Part shown: piece after piece, positions 33,611 to 41,269 of the stretch
Layout of the letters: every line of letters starts with the position of its first letter
Numbering within the stretch: the first letter of the stretch is position 1
From: Algisphaera agarilytica
GTDB taxonomy: Bacteria > Planctomycetota > Phycisphaerae > Phycisphaerales > Phycisphaeraceae
NCBI RefSeq assembly: GCF_014207595.1
Contig: NZ_JACHGY010000001.1
Span: 1,488,001-1,552,000 of the forward strand
Length of the DNA stretch: 64,000 bases
Direction: 5' to 3'
The notes under the pieces: model-generated
Told to the model about the DNA's origin: nothing
The model's database searches: none
Seen by the model: the letters and a program-made list of their open reading frames with translations, nothing else
Translations under genes and position numbers: made by a program

Positions 33611-34822
33611 CTACTGGGCCTCCCCCTCGGCGGGCGCGGCGGGCTTCTCGCTGGACGACTGGGGCCTGAGCCGTGGAGCCCCGTCGTCCTGCGACTTCTC
33701 GCGGATCGTCACCGGCGAACCGGGACGGGCCTTCTGGATGCCGACGGTCACGTAGGTCTCGCTGCCATCCAGGCCCTCGGTGACCACGATGTAGCCGTCG
33801 TCGGTCTTCTCGCCGAGCGTCACGGGGCGCTGCTGCACGATGTTTTTCTCATCCACCACCAGCACGTACTTGCCGGTGAGGCTCGCACCCAGCGCGTCCT
33901 CGCGGACGAGCACCGCGTTTTCGATCGTGTCGTAGGGCACCCGCGCCCGGACGAACAGCCCGGGGAACAGCCGGCCGTCAGCGTTCGGGATGCTGCCGCG
34001 GACACGGAGCGTGCCGGTGCTTTCGTCCACGACGTTATCCACGTAGTCGATCATGCCGTGGAACGGGTAGGACCCCGGATCGTCACTGGAGCGGGCGATC
34101 TCGATCGGCGGCGGCGGCGGCGCGTCGTCGGCGTTAATGCTTCCGTTGCGCTCCCGGTTGAGGTATTCCTGCACGATGCGTTCGCTGACATCCACGTAAA
34201 CGTGGATCGGGTCCATCTGCACCACTGTGGTGAGCAGCGTCGGCTCGCCCATACCCACGAGGTTGCCCACATCCACCAGCTCTCGGCTGACCCGGCCGGA
34301 GATCGGCGCGACCACGTCCGCGTAGTTACGTTGCAGCCTCGCGTCGTCCAGCGACGCCTCGGCCGAGAGCTTCTCGGCCTCGGCGGTCTTCAGCGCGGTG
34401 ATGTACTTCTGGAGCTCTCGCTCGTTCGCGGCGTTGCGGTCAAACGCTTCCTGAACCTGGTCACGCTCGATCGTCGCCAGCTCGACCGCGGCCTCGGCCG
34501 ACTGCACCGCGGCCTCGGCGGCCTGGATCGCCACGTCGTACGGCGCCGTCTCGATCGTAAACAGCTTCGCGCCCTGATCGACCGGAGAACTGACCTCGAA
34601 GTGTTTCTCTTCGAGAACCCCCGACACGCGGGCCCGCACCTCGACACTCGCGATCGACTCGAGGTTGCCGGTGTAGTGGTAGTACGACGTGACATCACGC
34701 CGTTCGGGCGTCGCCACCTCGACCGCGGGCGGCGGGGGCGTAGGCTGCTCCGAAGGTCCGCCACAACCGGTGACGGTCAACGCCGCCGCGGCCATGGCCC
34801 AGAAAGTCATCCCTACTCGCAT
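33611..34822 (-). CDS. RND efflux periplasmic adaptor lipoprotein
   Basis: A 403-aa membrane fusion protein. The signal ends in a lipobox (LTVTGC, Cys about 20). The barrel-sandwich and helical hairpin regions are typical: YYHYTGNLESIASVEVRARVSGVLEEKHF, then a coiled-coil (AIQAAEAAVQSAEAAVELATIERDQ) and the return ADVVAPISGRVSRELVDVGNLVG. The ATG at 34822 is chosen for the signal peptide. The same frame stays open upstream, across the gene at 34903. It pairs with the downstream pump. Start and stop positions abut the pump gene exactly. Confidence 0.94.
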   Translation of the reverse strand: MRVGMTFWAMAAAALTVTGCGGPSEQPTPPPPAVEVATPERRDVTSYYHYTGNLESIASVEVRARVSGVLEEKHFEVSSPVDQGAKLFTIETAPYDVAIQAAEAAVQSAEAAVELATIERDQVQEAFDRNAANERELQKYITALKTAEAEKLSAEASLDDARLQRNYADVVAPISGRVSRELVDVGNLVGMGEPTLLTTVVQMDPIHVYVDVSERIVQEYLNRERNGSINADDAPPPPPIEIARSSDDPGSYPFHGMIDYVDNVVDESTGTLRVRGSIPNADGRLFPGLFVRARVPYDTIENAVLVREDALGASLTGKYVLVVDEKNIVQQRPVTLGEKTDDGYIVVTEGLDGSETYVTVGIQKARPGSPVTIREKSQDDGAPRLRPQSSSEKPAAPAEGEAQ

Positions 34823-34902
34823 CGTCAACTCCGAAGGAAGCTCGTTCAACCAACCACAATGATAGGGCAAACCCGCGGCCCCGACCCACCACAAACCCAT
34901 GC

Positions 34903-35286
34903 TCACGGCCGATATCGGGCCGTGCACCCCACCGCCTCGCCCACCGACACTTCCTTCAGCCACACCTGATCCGGGATCTGGCCCGAGATGGTCCACGCGA
35001 TCTGCTCCGCGACCCGCTCGGCACTGGGGTTCACCGTCAGCTCGCCGTTCTTGTTCGCAAACGGCGCGACCGCGTTGAGGTTCTGGTTCCGCCACGGCGC
35101 GATGCGCTGCTCGACCAGGTCCTGCAGCTTGTGGAAGTCCATGACCGTGTCGATCTCGTCGAGCCCCTCGCTCGCCACGGTGACCTTGATCAACCAGTCG
35201 TGGCCGTGCAAAGGCTCGAGCGTGCCGTCGGGCAAACGCAAAGCATGGGCGGCGCTGAAGGTCTTCTCGATGGTGGCTTCGTACAT
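34903..35286 (-). CDS. 6-pyruvoyltetrahydropterin synthase/QueD family protein, PTPS-III-like
   Basis: A 127-aa protein of the PTPS/QueD family. The zinc-binding His residues are in FSAAHAL and LHGHDW. The catalytic Cys expected four residues before HGH is missing: the segment reads TLEPLHGHD, with Glu three residues before the first His. This is the arrangement of PTPS-III, a family shown to bypass dihydroneopterin aldolase (FolB) in folate synthesis. The C-terminal EVSVGEAVGCTARY is typical of the family. So it could belong to folate rather than queuosine synthesis. It is an isolated gene between the RND pair and a membrane protein. Confidence 0.85.
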   Translation of the reverse strand: MYEATIEKTFSAAHALRLPDGTLEPLHGHDWLIKVTVASEGLDEIDTVMDFHKLQDLVEQRIAPWRNQNLNAVAPFANKNGELTVNPSAERVAEQIAWTISGQIPDQVWLKEVSVGEAVGCTARYRP

Positions 35287-35479
35287 GGTGCCTACACTGT
35301 GCCGCTACGGGCAGCGAATCGCAAGCCCGAATCCGAAAATTCCGCGCAGCATTTGCGACGCCATCTCGATCCGCCGCCCAAAGCCCCCATTCGATCCTCA
35401 AAGGCCGATGGTTCAACGGACAGCGCCGTTAGTCACCAAAGCTCGCCAACCCACAGGCCGACTACTTAAGCCTCCAAAC

Positions 35480-35998
35480 TCACGGCACACAGATCACCTT
35501 CGGCTCGCCGTTCTCACAGAGCCCGACGATGCTCATGCTCAGGCCGTTCGAGTTCCCGTACGGCAGCCAATCGCCCGCAACCGCCTGCTCCGTGGTGGCG
35601 ATCAGCTGATAGTCGGGGCGCATCAAGGGCCCAACCTCTTCACTCGGAACACTTCCCCGCTTGGGATACTTCTCAAGCAGCTTCTTCGCGGCGTCCGACC
35701 GTTTCTCCAGGTACCCAACCTTGAGCTCCGAAACAGCCTCCGGGCAACTGCCACACCCGTACATATGCGCGAGCACTCCCTGCTCTCCGTTGCCCAGATC
35801 GATCGGCGGAACAAACTTGCTCGACTTGACCACGATTTCCTGGGTCGCCAAGTTGTAGTAGTAGGCTTTGGACGGGCCCGCGTAGGGGTCCTTCATCAAT
35901 CGGTTGACTAAGAAATAAACCGCCAGCGCAGCAACCGCTCCAATCACGATATAACTGGTCAGCTGATTGTTATCGAGATATACGCGTAGTTTTGTCAT
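35480..35998 (-). CDS. Small membrane protein of unknown function
   Basis: A 172-aa protein with one transmembrane helix near the N-terminus (YIVIGAVAALAVYFLVNRLM, about 14-33). The outer part contains YNLATQEIVVKSSKFVPPID and a Cys pair in YGCGSCPEAVSELKVGYLEK. It ends GLCENGEPKVICVP. It lies downstream of a prepilin-type gene on the same strand with a terminator-like hairpin between them. The ATG at 35998 is used, because in-frame sequence further upstream runs through that hairpin. The pairing with a prepilin-type gene suggests a cell-surface role, but this is a guess. Confidence 0.7.
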   Translation of the reverse strand: MTKLRVYLDNNQLTSYIVIGAVAALAVYFLVNRLMKDPYAGPSKAYYYNLATQEIVVKSSKFVPPIDLGNGEQGVLAHMYGCGSCPEAVSELKVGYLEKRSDAAKKLLEKYPKRGSVPSEEVGPLMRPDYQLIATTEQAVAGDWLPYGNSNGLSMSIVGLCENGEPKVICVP

Positions 35999-36056
35999 GT
36001 CACGATCTGTAAAAAAGGGAAGACTTCCAGAAACAAACGTTATGGCGTACAGGACG

Positions 36057-36101
36057 CAAACAAACCCGCCGGGTGCTGCCACCAGTGATGGTAGCACCCG
36101 G
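36057..36101 (-). terminator. Hairpin after the prepilin-type gene
   Basis: Read on the minus strand: a 10-bp stem CCGGGTGCTA/GGCAGCACCCGG type (36069-36101), with an inner CCATCACTGG, followed by CGGGTTTGTTTG. It lies 6 bases past the stop of the prepilin-type gene. Confidence 0.6.
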
Positions 36102-36106
36102 TCCAT

Positions 36107-37021
36107 CTAACGTTTCTCGGCATTCATAAGCCCTTCGCCATCGCTAAAGACCGTATTGGGGGCCTCGTTGGGATTGAGTAGAGAAGCCGCCTGTTCTGAA
36201 GACGCGTGCCCATCAGCAAAGGCAAAATTGACGTTGAGGCTGCGCGGGTCCTGCCCGGGTTCAGACGCCGGCCCGCCGTAGCCATAGAACCGACTCGGAT
36301 TGGCCGCCCAGGGGCCCTGGATAATAAAGCTCCGGGCGTTACCAAACAGCTCGAAGCTATTCATCTCTGCGCCGTTGGCCCAACCACAGAAATTCAATTC
36401 CGTGAAGTTTGGCGTGTAGTCGATCGACGTCGAACTCGCCTGAACATCATCGACGCGACGCGAGAACCCCTCATCGCCCGCCACCGGGGTGAGGCTGTCG
36501 TCCTGAACAAATATCGTCACCGAGACGCCATTACGCGTACGCTTCTGGAACGGGTTGTCGGAAGGCCTTTCCGCTTGATTGATCGAGTAGCTGCGGTTGT
36601 AGGTGTTGGGCTCAAAACGGTTCGCAAGCGTATCCACCGGCGATTCCCAGATCGACATGTCCGGGATATTGTCTGCTCCCCGCCGCATGTACTGCGTGTT
36701 CCACGCCTGATCGCTGGTGTACGTGAAGCCCGACGTGTAGGAAGCCAGCTGCTCCTCAATACTGATGTTGAACTCGTTGCCGGGCTGCCCGGGGAGCCGG
36801 TAAACCACGGGGTAATAGCCGTCGTAATCATTCGTGTATGTGGCGTTTCCCACCTTGATCTGCTGGAGCTGAGTCAAATCCTGAACCAGGCGGGCCGCTT
36901 GGCGCGATGCCGACAGTGCGGGTAAGAGAATGGCAATCAGTAAAGCAATGACACTTATAACAACTAACAACTCAATCAAGGTAAAAGCGTGAGAATGTAT
37001 GCGGCGGAGCGTTTTATTCAT
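36107..37021 (-). CDS. Prepilin-type N-terminal cleavage/methylation protein
   Basis: A 304-aa protein with a prepilin signal: HSHAFTLIELLVVISVIALLIAILLPALS (cleavage before FTLIE, about residue 12). The body is extracellular with NATYTNDYDGYYPVV and, near the C-terminus, VNFAFADGHASSEQ. This ADGH segment is a mark of the large planctomycete family of such proteins (DUF1559-like or H-X9-DG type). Such proteins are abundant in Planctomycetes with no proven function. SD-like AAGGA is 7 nt before the ATG. It stands upstream of the small membrane protein. Confidence 0.9.
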   Translation of the reverse strand: MNKTLRRIHSHAFTLIELLVVISVIALLIAILLPALSASRQAARLVQDLTQLQQIKVGNATYTNDYDGYYPVVYRLPGQPGNEFNISIEEQLASYTSGFTYTSDQAWNTQYMRRGADNIPDMSIWESPVDTLANRFEPNTYNRSYSINQAERPSDNPFQKRTRNGVSVTIFVQDDSLTPVAGDEGFSRRVDDVQASSTSIDYTPNFTELNFCGWANGAEMNSFELFGNARSFIIQGPWAANPSRFYGYGGPASEPGQDPRSLNVNFAFADGHASSEQAASLLNPNEAPNTVFSDGEGLMNAEKR

Positions 37022-37391
37022 AACAAATCCTTCGAGTAATACGAGAAATGAAGCCGATAGAAGCCCCCGCGCGCGACACGGATGAATACAAAAGTTTTTT
37101 GTTTTTTGCGTACAGTCTTTAAGTCTGTTTTATGCCAGTCGAGAATCAGGGAGAATTACTTTAGATACAACACAAACCCCGTGACATGTATTCCGGACAT
37201 TATGGTTCGTTAAAAACAAAGTCAACCAGATGAACTAAATAATCGCAAACCCCCTTCCGCATGACGCTATACCGCCAACTTCACGTCCTCCGGTTCATAA
37301 GTAATGCGAACCCCCCTGCTTGTAGATCGACTCCAGATCGATGGATCCGCTCATCTAGCACCCCCGGTCGGGTCTGGCTTAAACTGGATCG
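37022..37391. other. AT-rich intergenic region with divergent promoters
   Basis: These 370 bases separate two divergent genes and are much richer in A/T than their surroundings. They hold several T-runs (for example GTTTTTTGTTTTTTG at about 37090-37105) and a TTTATTTA-like stretch on the minus strand. I found no open frame longer than about 60 codons that looks real, and no RNA gene or terminator. The composition suits a strong promoter region for the prepilin-type gene. Confidence 0.6.
37380..37385 (+). promoter_or_regulatory. -10-like box, leaderless start of the zinc-ribbon gene
   Basis: TAAACT, then GGATCG, then the ATG at 37392. There is no Shine-Dalgarno. Confidence 0.45.
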
Positions 37392-38405
37392 ATGTCTCTG
37401 CCTTCCGATCTTCCGGCTCCTTCCCCTTCCATCGATCCCCAACCGAACGCCCCACCCCTGGACTTTTCTCGCATCCCGCGCGGCGCCCTCGACAATCAGG
37501 GCCGGGTCGACTGCGAGCTGCTCTGCCGCCAGTGCGGCTACAACCTGCGCACGATGGACGCCCGCGGCGACTGCCCGGAGTGTGGCACCGCGGTCCACTG
37601 GTCGCTCATCGGCGACCTGCTGCGCTTCGGCGACGCCAACTGGCTAAGAACCCTGGCCCGCGGCATGGCGTGGGTGCTGGCCGTGCTGCTCGTCAGTATC
37701 GTGACCGGTATTTTCATCGAGTTATTTGGCGTGGCCTACGACTTCTACATGTTTCTCGAAGTCTTCGTCTTGGTCTTCACCTTCCTGGCCACCCTCGCCA
37801 CCGCCTACGGCTACTGGCGGCTGACCACCCCCGAACCCCAGCCCGACCCGAGCATCGTCATCCCCGGAGGCACCCGTGCCTGGGCGCGCGGCCTGCTGAT
37901 GATCTACTCCGGATTCTCGCTGGTCACCGCGGGGCTCAGCTCGCTCACCCTCGGTACCTCATACGATCGATCCACCCTGGAGATCGACAACACCATCGAA
38001 GCCCTCGACAGCGTGGCGGGACTGATCGGCCTGGCCGGGCTGTTCTGCCTCGCGGTCGTCCTCCGCCGGCTGGCGCGACGCGCCCCTCACCCGGGGATCG
38101 CCCGCCAAACGACCATCCTCATCTGGGCCTGGGCGGTCACCCTGGGGCTTTTCGTGTTCTCGCTCATCGCCTTGAGCCTGGCGTCGGCCTACTCGGGCGG
38201 CAACCCCACAGCCCCAACCCCGTTGAGCAACAGATATCTGCTTTCGGCCCTCGGCTGCGGCGGAGGCCTGACGGCCGTGGTCCTGGGGATTTGGTCCATG
38301 ATCCTGATGCTGCGCTACCACAACCTCTTCCGACGCCACGCCCGCTACGCCAGCTTCCGCATCCCGGACAACCGCCCGATCCCCCGGGCCGACTGGGAAC
38401 ACTGA
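37392..38405 (+). CDS. Zinc-ribbon membrane protein of unknown function
   Basis: A 337-aa protein. The N-terminus is Pro-rich (about 1-40). A zinc ribbon follows: CRQCGYNLRTMDARGDCPECG (shown in parts: CRQCGYNLRT, then CPECG), about residues 45-65. The rest has about six hydrophobic segments, including ARGMAWVLAVLLVSIVTGIF and FVLVFTFLATLATAYGYW, and a short basic tail. The CxxCGYNLR ribbon is common in planctomycete membrane proteins. The function is unknown. The gene is monocistronic with an apparent leaderless start, and the intergenic region beyond it is repeat-rich. Confidence 0.8.
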   Translation: MSLPSDLPAPSPSIDPQPNAPPLDFSRIPRGALDNQGRVDCELLCRQCGYNLRTMDARGDCPECGTAVHWSLIGDLLRFGDANWLRTLARGMAWVLAVLLVSIVTGIFIELFGVAYDFYMFLEVFVLVFTFLATLATAYGYWRLTTPEPQPDPSIVIPGGTRAWARGLLMIYSGFSLVTAGLSSLTLGTSYDRSTLEIDNTIEALDSVAGLIGLAGLFCLAVVLRRLARRAPHPGIARQTTILIWAWAVTLGLFVFSLIALSLASAYSGGNPTAPTPLSNRYLLSALGCGGGLTAVVLGIWSMILMLRYHNLFRRHARYASFRIPDNRPIPRADWEH

Positions 38406-38742
38406 CCGAGGGCGAGAGTCAGATTCGTGCGCACAGTTGCTCGCATCCGAACGCAAAAAATCATCACCCCAGAAAATTTCTTACTCCTTGTCAGTACTCA
38501 TCTCCGTGAATTCAGCGACCTTTCCGTGCGCACACCCGACGCGTCTCATCCCCTAATGTCGGACCACGGTGGCACTCCAGGCGTGAAGGTCGCACAGGCA
38601 AGGCACCAAGCACGCCCATACCCGTGGAACCGGGCTGACGCACACGTCGGGTGCGTGGCGACACTTGAGCTCACCACCTTGCCGGGATCGCTCAAGGTCG
38701 GAACCCGTCGTCGTTGGTCGAGGGTCCGTGTTCAAGGGGACT

Positions 38743-38868
38743 CGTTTCGATCCACCACGGAGAGCGCGGAGGCACGGAGAAGAACCAAGGCATTGATTAT
38801 TGAAATCAAATGCTTCCTGCCTTCCTCCGTGTCTCCGTGCCTCCCAAGCTCCGTGGTGGATCGAAACG
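38743..38868. repeat. Long inverted repeat with 20-bp arms
   Basis: CGTTTCGATCCACCACGGAG (38743-38762) and CTCCGTGGTGGATCGAAACG (38849-38868) are perfectly complementary. Inside, GGAGGCACGGAGA pairs with TCTCCGTGCCTCC. The whole could fold as a stem of about 40 bp with internal loops and an AT-rich apex. It looks like a small dispersed palindromic element. Confidence 0.9.
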
Positions 38869-38949
38869 ACAACCCAACCGCCCACCCCAAGCCGGCCACG
38901 GCAGCGGGTGTTGCGGGGAACACGGGTTCGCTCTTTGGCATCTCAGGGT

Positions 38950-38955
38950 TACACT
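38950..38955 (+). promoter_or_regulatory. -10-like box, leaderless start of pgeF
   Basis: TACACT, then 7 nt, then the ATG at 38963. The hexamer is the same as the one before ygfZ. No -35 was identified with confidence. Confidence 0.45.
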
Positions 38956-38962
38956 TTCGCCG

Positions 38963-39700
38963 ATGTTTGAACTGGTCCAACTCGGCTCGGGGCAGCGTGT
39001 CTGGAAGTCGTCACTCTTCGACGGCCTGGGCGTGCGGCACCTGTTCACCACCAACGACTGGGACGTGAAGTCGCCCGACGAGGTCGCGGACGTGATCGGG
39101 GCGGCGTGTTGGCTAGGGGACGCCCCACCGCGCATCATCATGGCCAAGCAGGTGCACGGCAACACGGTCAGTTCGCCGAACGCGCGGGCGGCCGAGGCCG
39201 ACGCACACTTCACCCAAGACCCCAGCGAAGTCGTCGTCGTCCGCACCGCCGACTGTGTGCCGGTGTTGATCAGCTCGGCCGACGGCAAGCTCGTCGCGGC
39301 GGTGCACGCGGGTTGGCGAGGCTTGGACCCGACCGTGAACGTCATCGGCCGAACCCTCGCCGCGCTCGCCGAAGCGGCGCCGGGTTTGTTTGAGGCGACG
39401 AGTTGTGTCGCGGCGATCGGGCCGTGCATCTCGGCCGAACGCTACGAGGTCGGCGAAGAGGTCGCGGCGCTCTTCCGTGACGCCACGCCCCACGCGGTCC
39501 GCGACGATCTGGGCGTCAAGCCCCACCTCGATACCCGGGCGGTCGCGGTGGCCCAACTGCGCGAGTCGGGGCTGGCCGCGGAACACATCGATGTCTTCCC
39601 CGGCTGCACGTTCGACGACCCCGCCCTGCACAGCTACCGCCGGCACGGCAAGGGCGTCGGGCACCTCGCGGCCATGATTTCCCCGCGGCCTTCGGCCTGA
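38963..39700 (+). CDS. pgeF: Laccase-domain peptidoglycan editing factor
   Basis: A 245-aa protein of the PgeF/YfiH family, a zinc- and purine-related fold that proofreads peptidoglycan precursors. Motifs are the His in KQVHGNTV, RTADCVPVLI, AAVHAGWRGL and AAIGPCISAERYEVG, then RHGKGVGHLAAMI. The ADC…HAGWRG…GPCI series is complete. The ATG at 38963 fits the family start. In-frame starts further upstream would run through the repeat. The gene is monocistronic and followed by an ABC ATPase gene. Confidence 0.92.
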   Translation: MFELVQLGSGQRVWKSSLFDGLGVRHLFTTNDWDVKSPDEVADVIGAACWLGDAPPRIIMAKQVHGNTVSSPNARAAEADAHFTQDPSEVVVVRTADCVPVLISSADGKLVAAVHAGWRGLDPTVNVIGRTLAALAEAAPGLFEATSCVAAIGPCISAERYEVGEEVAALFRDATPHAVRDDLGVKPHLDTRAVAVAQLRESGLAAEHIDVFPGCTFDDPALHSYRRHGKGVGHLAAMISPRPSA

Positions 39701-39797
39701 AACGGGTGCCGCAACACGCAACCCCCGTGTTAGCGCACGATTAATCACAGCCATAAACGTAGACCCACCCGCCAATAGCCTTTACCCTATCCGGGTT

Positions 39798-40904
39798 ATG
39801 ACCCCAATCATTATCCGCCAGTTACGCAAAGAGTTCGGCAAGACCGTCGCGGTCGACAACATCAACCTCGACATCGGATCGGGCGAGCTGTTCTTCTTGT
39901 TGGGGCCCTCGGGCTGCGGCAAGACGACGCTGCTGCGGATGATCGCGGGCTTCACCGACCCGACCTCCGGCGAGATCCGCTTCGGCGACGACAACGTCAC
40001 CCACCTGCCCCCCAACAAACGCAACACCGGCATGGTCTTCCAGGGCTATGCGCTCTGGCCGCACATGACCGTTCGCCAGAACGTGGCGTTCGGCCTGGAG
40101 GTCCGCAAGGTGTCCAAAGCCGAGATGGACAAGCGTGTCGACGAGGCACTCGAATCGGTGCAGCTCACCGTGCAGGCCGAACGCAAAATCAATCAGCTCT
40201 CGGGCGGACAGCAGCAACGCGTCGCGCTGGCGCGGGCGCTGGTGATCAAGCCGACGGTGCTGCTGCTCGACGAGCCGTTGTCCAACCTCGATGCGAAGCT
40301 GCGTCTGGAGATGCGTCAGTCGATCCGCAACATCTGCAAGGCCTCGGGCATCACCGGGGTGTACGTGACGCACGACCAGAAGGAAGCGTTGTCCATGGCC
40401 GATGGCGTCGCGGTGCTCAACGCGGGCAACGTGATGCAGGTCGGCCCGCCGCGTCAGCTCTACGAGCGTCCCGCCAACCGCTTCGTCGCCGACTTCCTGG
40501 GCGAGACCAACTTCGTCACCGCCGAGGTCAAGGGCCGGGAGCCCAACCCCGCGGGCGGCGAGTTCGTGGTGCTGGACACGCCGATGGGCCTGCTGCGTTC
40601 GGGCGTCTTCCCCGAGGAGCTGCCCAACGCGGGCAACGTGACCGTGTCGATCCGCCCCGAGACCGTCTCGCTCAGCTCGGACGCCGCCGACGGCTCGAAC
40701 GGCCAGAACTTCAACGGCACCAACCACTTCTCCGCCGCCCGGGCCGACTCGGTCTACCTCGGCGAGATGGCCCAGTATCAGCTACAGATCAGCGACGAGC
40801 TGAGCCTCAAGGCGTTTGAGCTCAACCCCCGCCTGGTCGAGGCCGCGGGCGCGACCCTCTCCGCCACGCTGGACCCCGAGGACGTGGTGATCCTGAAGGA
40901 TTGA
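39798..40904 (+). CDS. ABC transporter ATPase with TOBE domain, orphan
   Basis: A 368-aa ATPase of the MalK/UgpC/PotA type. Walker A is GPSGCGKTT (about 37-45), the signature is LSGGQQQRVALARAL (about 135-149), Walker B is VLLLDEPLSNLD, and the switch His is in YVTHDQKEAL. After residue 240 comes a TOBE-like domain (VSIRPETVSLS). Substrate-binding protein and permease genes are absent from both sides, so it either energises a transporter encoded elsewhere or serves several, as MsmX does. TACCCT-like bases precede the ATG and there is no Shine-Dalgarno. The DUF-rich locus further downstream has its own RbsA. Confidence 0.92.
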   Translation: MTPIIIRQLRKEFGKTVAVDNINLDIGSGELFFLLGPSGCGKTTLLRMIAGFTDPTSGEIRFGDDNVTHLPPNKRNTGMVFQGYALWPHMTVRQNVAFGLEVRKVSKAEMDKRVDEALESVQLTVQAERKINQLSGGQQQRVALARALVIKPTVLLLDEPLSNLDAKLRLEMRQSIRNICKASGITGVYVTHDQKEALSMADGVAVLNAGNVMQVGPPRQLYERPANRFVADFLGETNFVTAEVKGREPNPAGGEFVVLDTPMGLLRSGVFPEELPNAGNVTVSIRPETVSLSSDAADGSNGQNFNGTNHFSAARADSVYLGEMAQYQLQISDELSLKAFELNPRLVEAAGATLSATLDPEDVVILKD

Positions 40905-41016
40905 GTAAGCTTTTTAAAACAATCGACTTACGCCCGGAACGCTGGCGGGCGGGGCCCCAAAACCACGCCCCCCGCCCCGGCGGTCAGACGCGTCGATCGA
41001 GTTTGCAACAAGCGCC

Positions 41017-41045
41017 TTGAACCTTGGGCGCAGATCGCTAACCTA
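41017..41045 (+). promoter_or_regulatory. Possible promoter of the tRNA gene
   Basis: TTGAAC (41017-41022) and a weak TAACCT (41039-41044) 16 bases on, about 20 bases before the tRNA. The -10 is poor. Confidence 0.3.
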
Positions 41046-41063
41046 TGTGACTCGCCCTGCGTT

Positions 41064-41135
41064 TCCCGCGTAGCTCAACGGTAGAGTAGGTGACTGTTAA
41101 TCACTTGGTTGCTGGTTCGAATCCAGCCGCGGGAG
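41064..41135 (+). tRNA. tRNA-Asn (GTT)
   Basis: The acceptor stem TCCCGCG pairs with CGCGGGA (41128-41134). D-arm GCTC…GAGT, anticodon arm GGTGA-CTGTTAA-TCACT with anticodon GTT, and a T-arm CTGGTTCGAATCCAG are all present. The discriminator base is G. The CCA tail is not encoded (CTT follows). A terminator lies about 50 bases downstream. Confidence 0.96.
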
Positions 41136-41182
41136 CTTCAAAACCCGATCGCACCCCACGCGACGGAACAGCGAAATAAGGA

Positions 41183-41211
41183 CGCCACCAGCCTTGTCTG
41201 GTGGCGTTTTT
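41183..41211 (+). terminator. Terminator of the tRNA-Asn transcript
   Basis: CGCCACCAG-CCTTGT-CTGGTGGCG followed by TTTTT: a perfect 9-bp stem. Confidence 0.92.
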
Positions 41212-41269
41212 CATTGCCGTCTTTTCGTGAAAGATCGAGCACTCACCTCCGGGGCCAGGGCCCGATCGG

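Larger units (their letters stand above)
38406..38962. other. 557-base intergenic region, repeat-rich
   Basis: It contains the inverted repeat listed at 38743-38868 and a weaker one, CGCACACCCGACGCG (about 38528) against its complement around 38640-38660. No open frame looks coding, on codon use or similarity to a family. There is no RNA gene that I recognise. The last bases hold the pgeF promoter. Confidence 0.65.

Noticed and set aside
35287-35416. N-terminal extension of the RND adaptor frame to 35416
   Set aside because: This would span the QueD-family gene in another frame and lose the lipoprotein signal. The start at 34822 is better.
38406-38742. Possible coding region after the zinc-ribbon gene
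   Set aside because: Open frames exist on both strands, but they are basic or Gly/Arg-biased, have no ribosome-binding site, and overlap repeat sequence.
40905-41063. Integrative element at the tRNA-Asn gene
   Set aside because: No integrase gene and no duplicated tRNA 3' end was seen on either side; the flanking genes look native.
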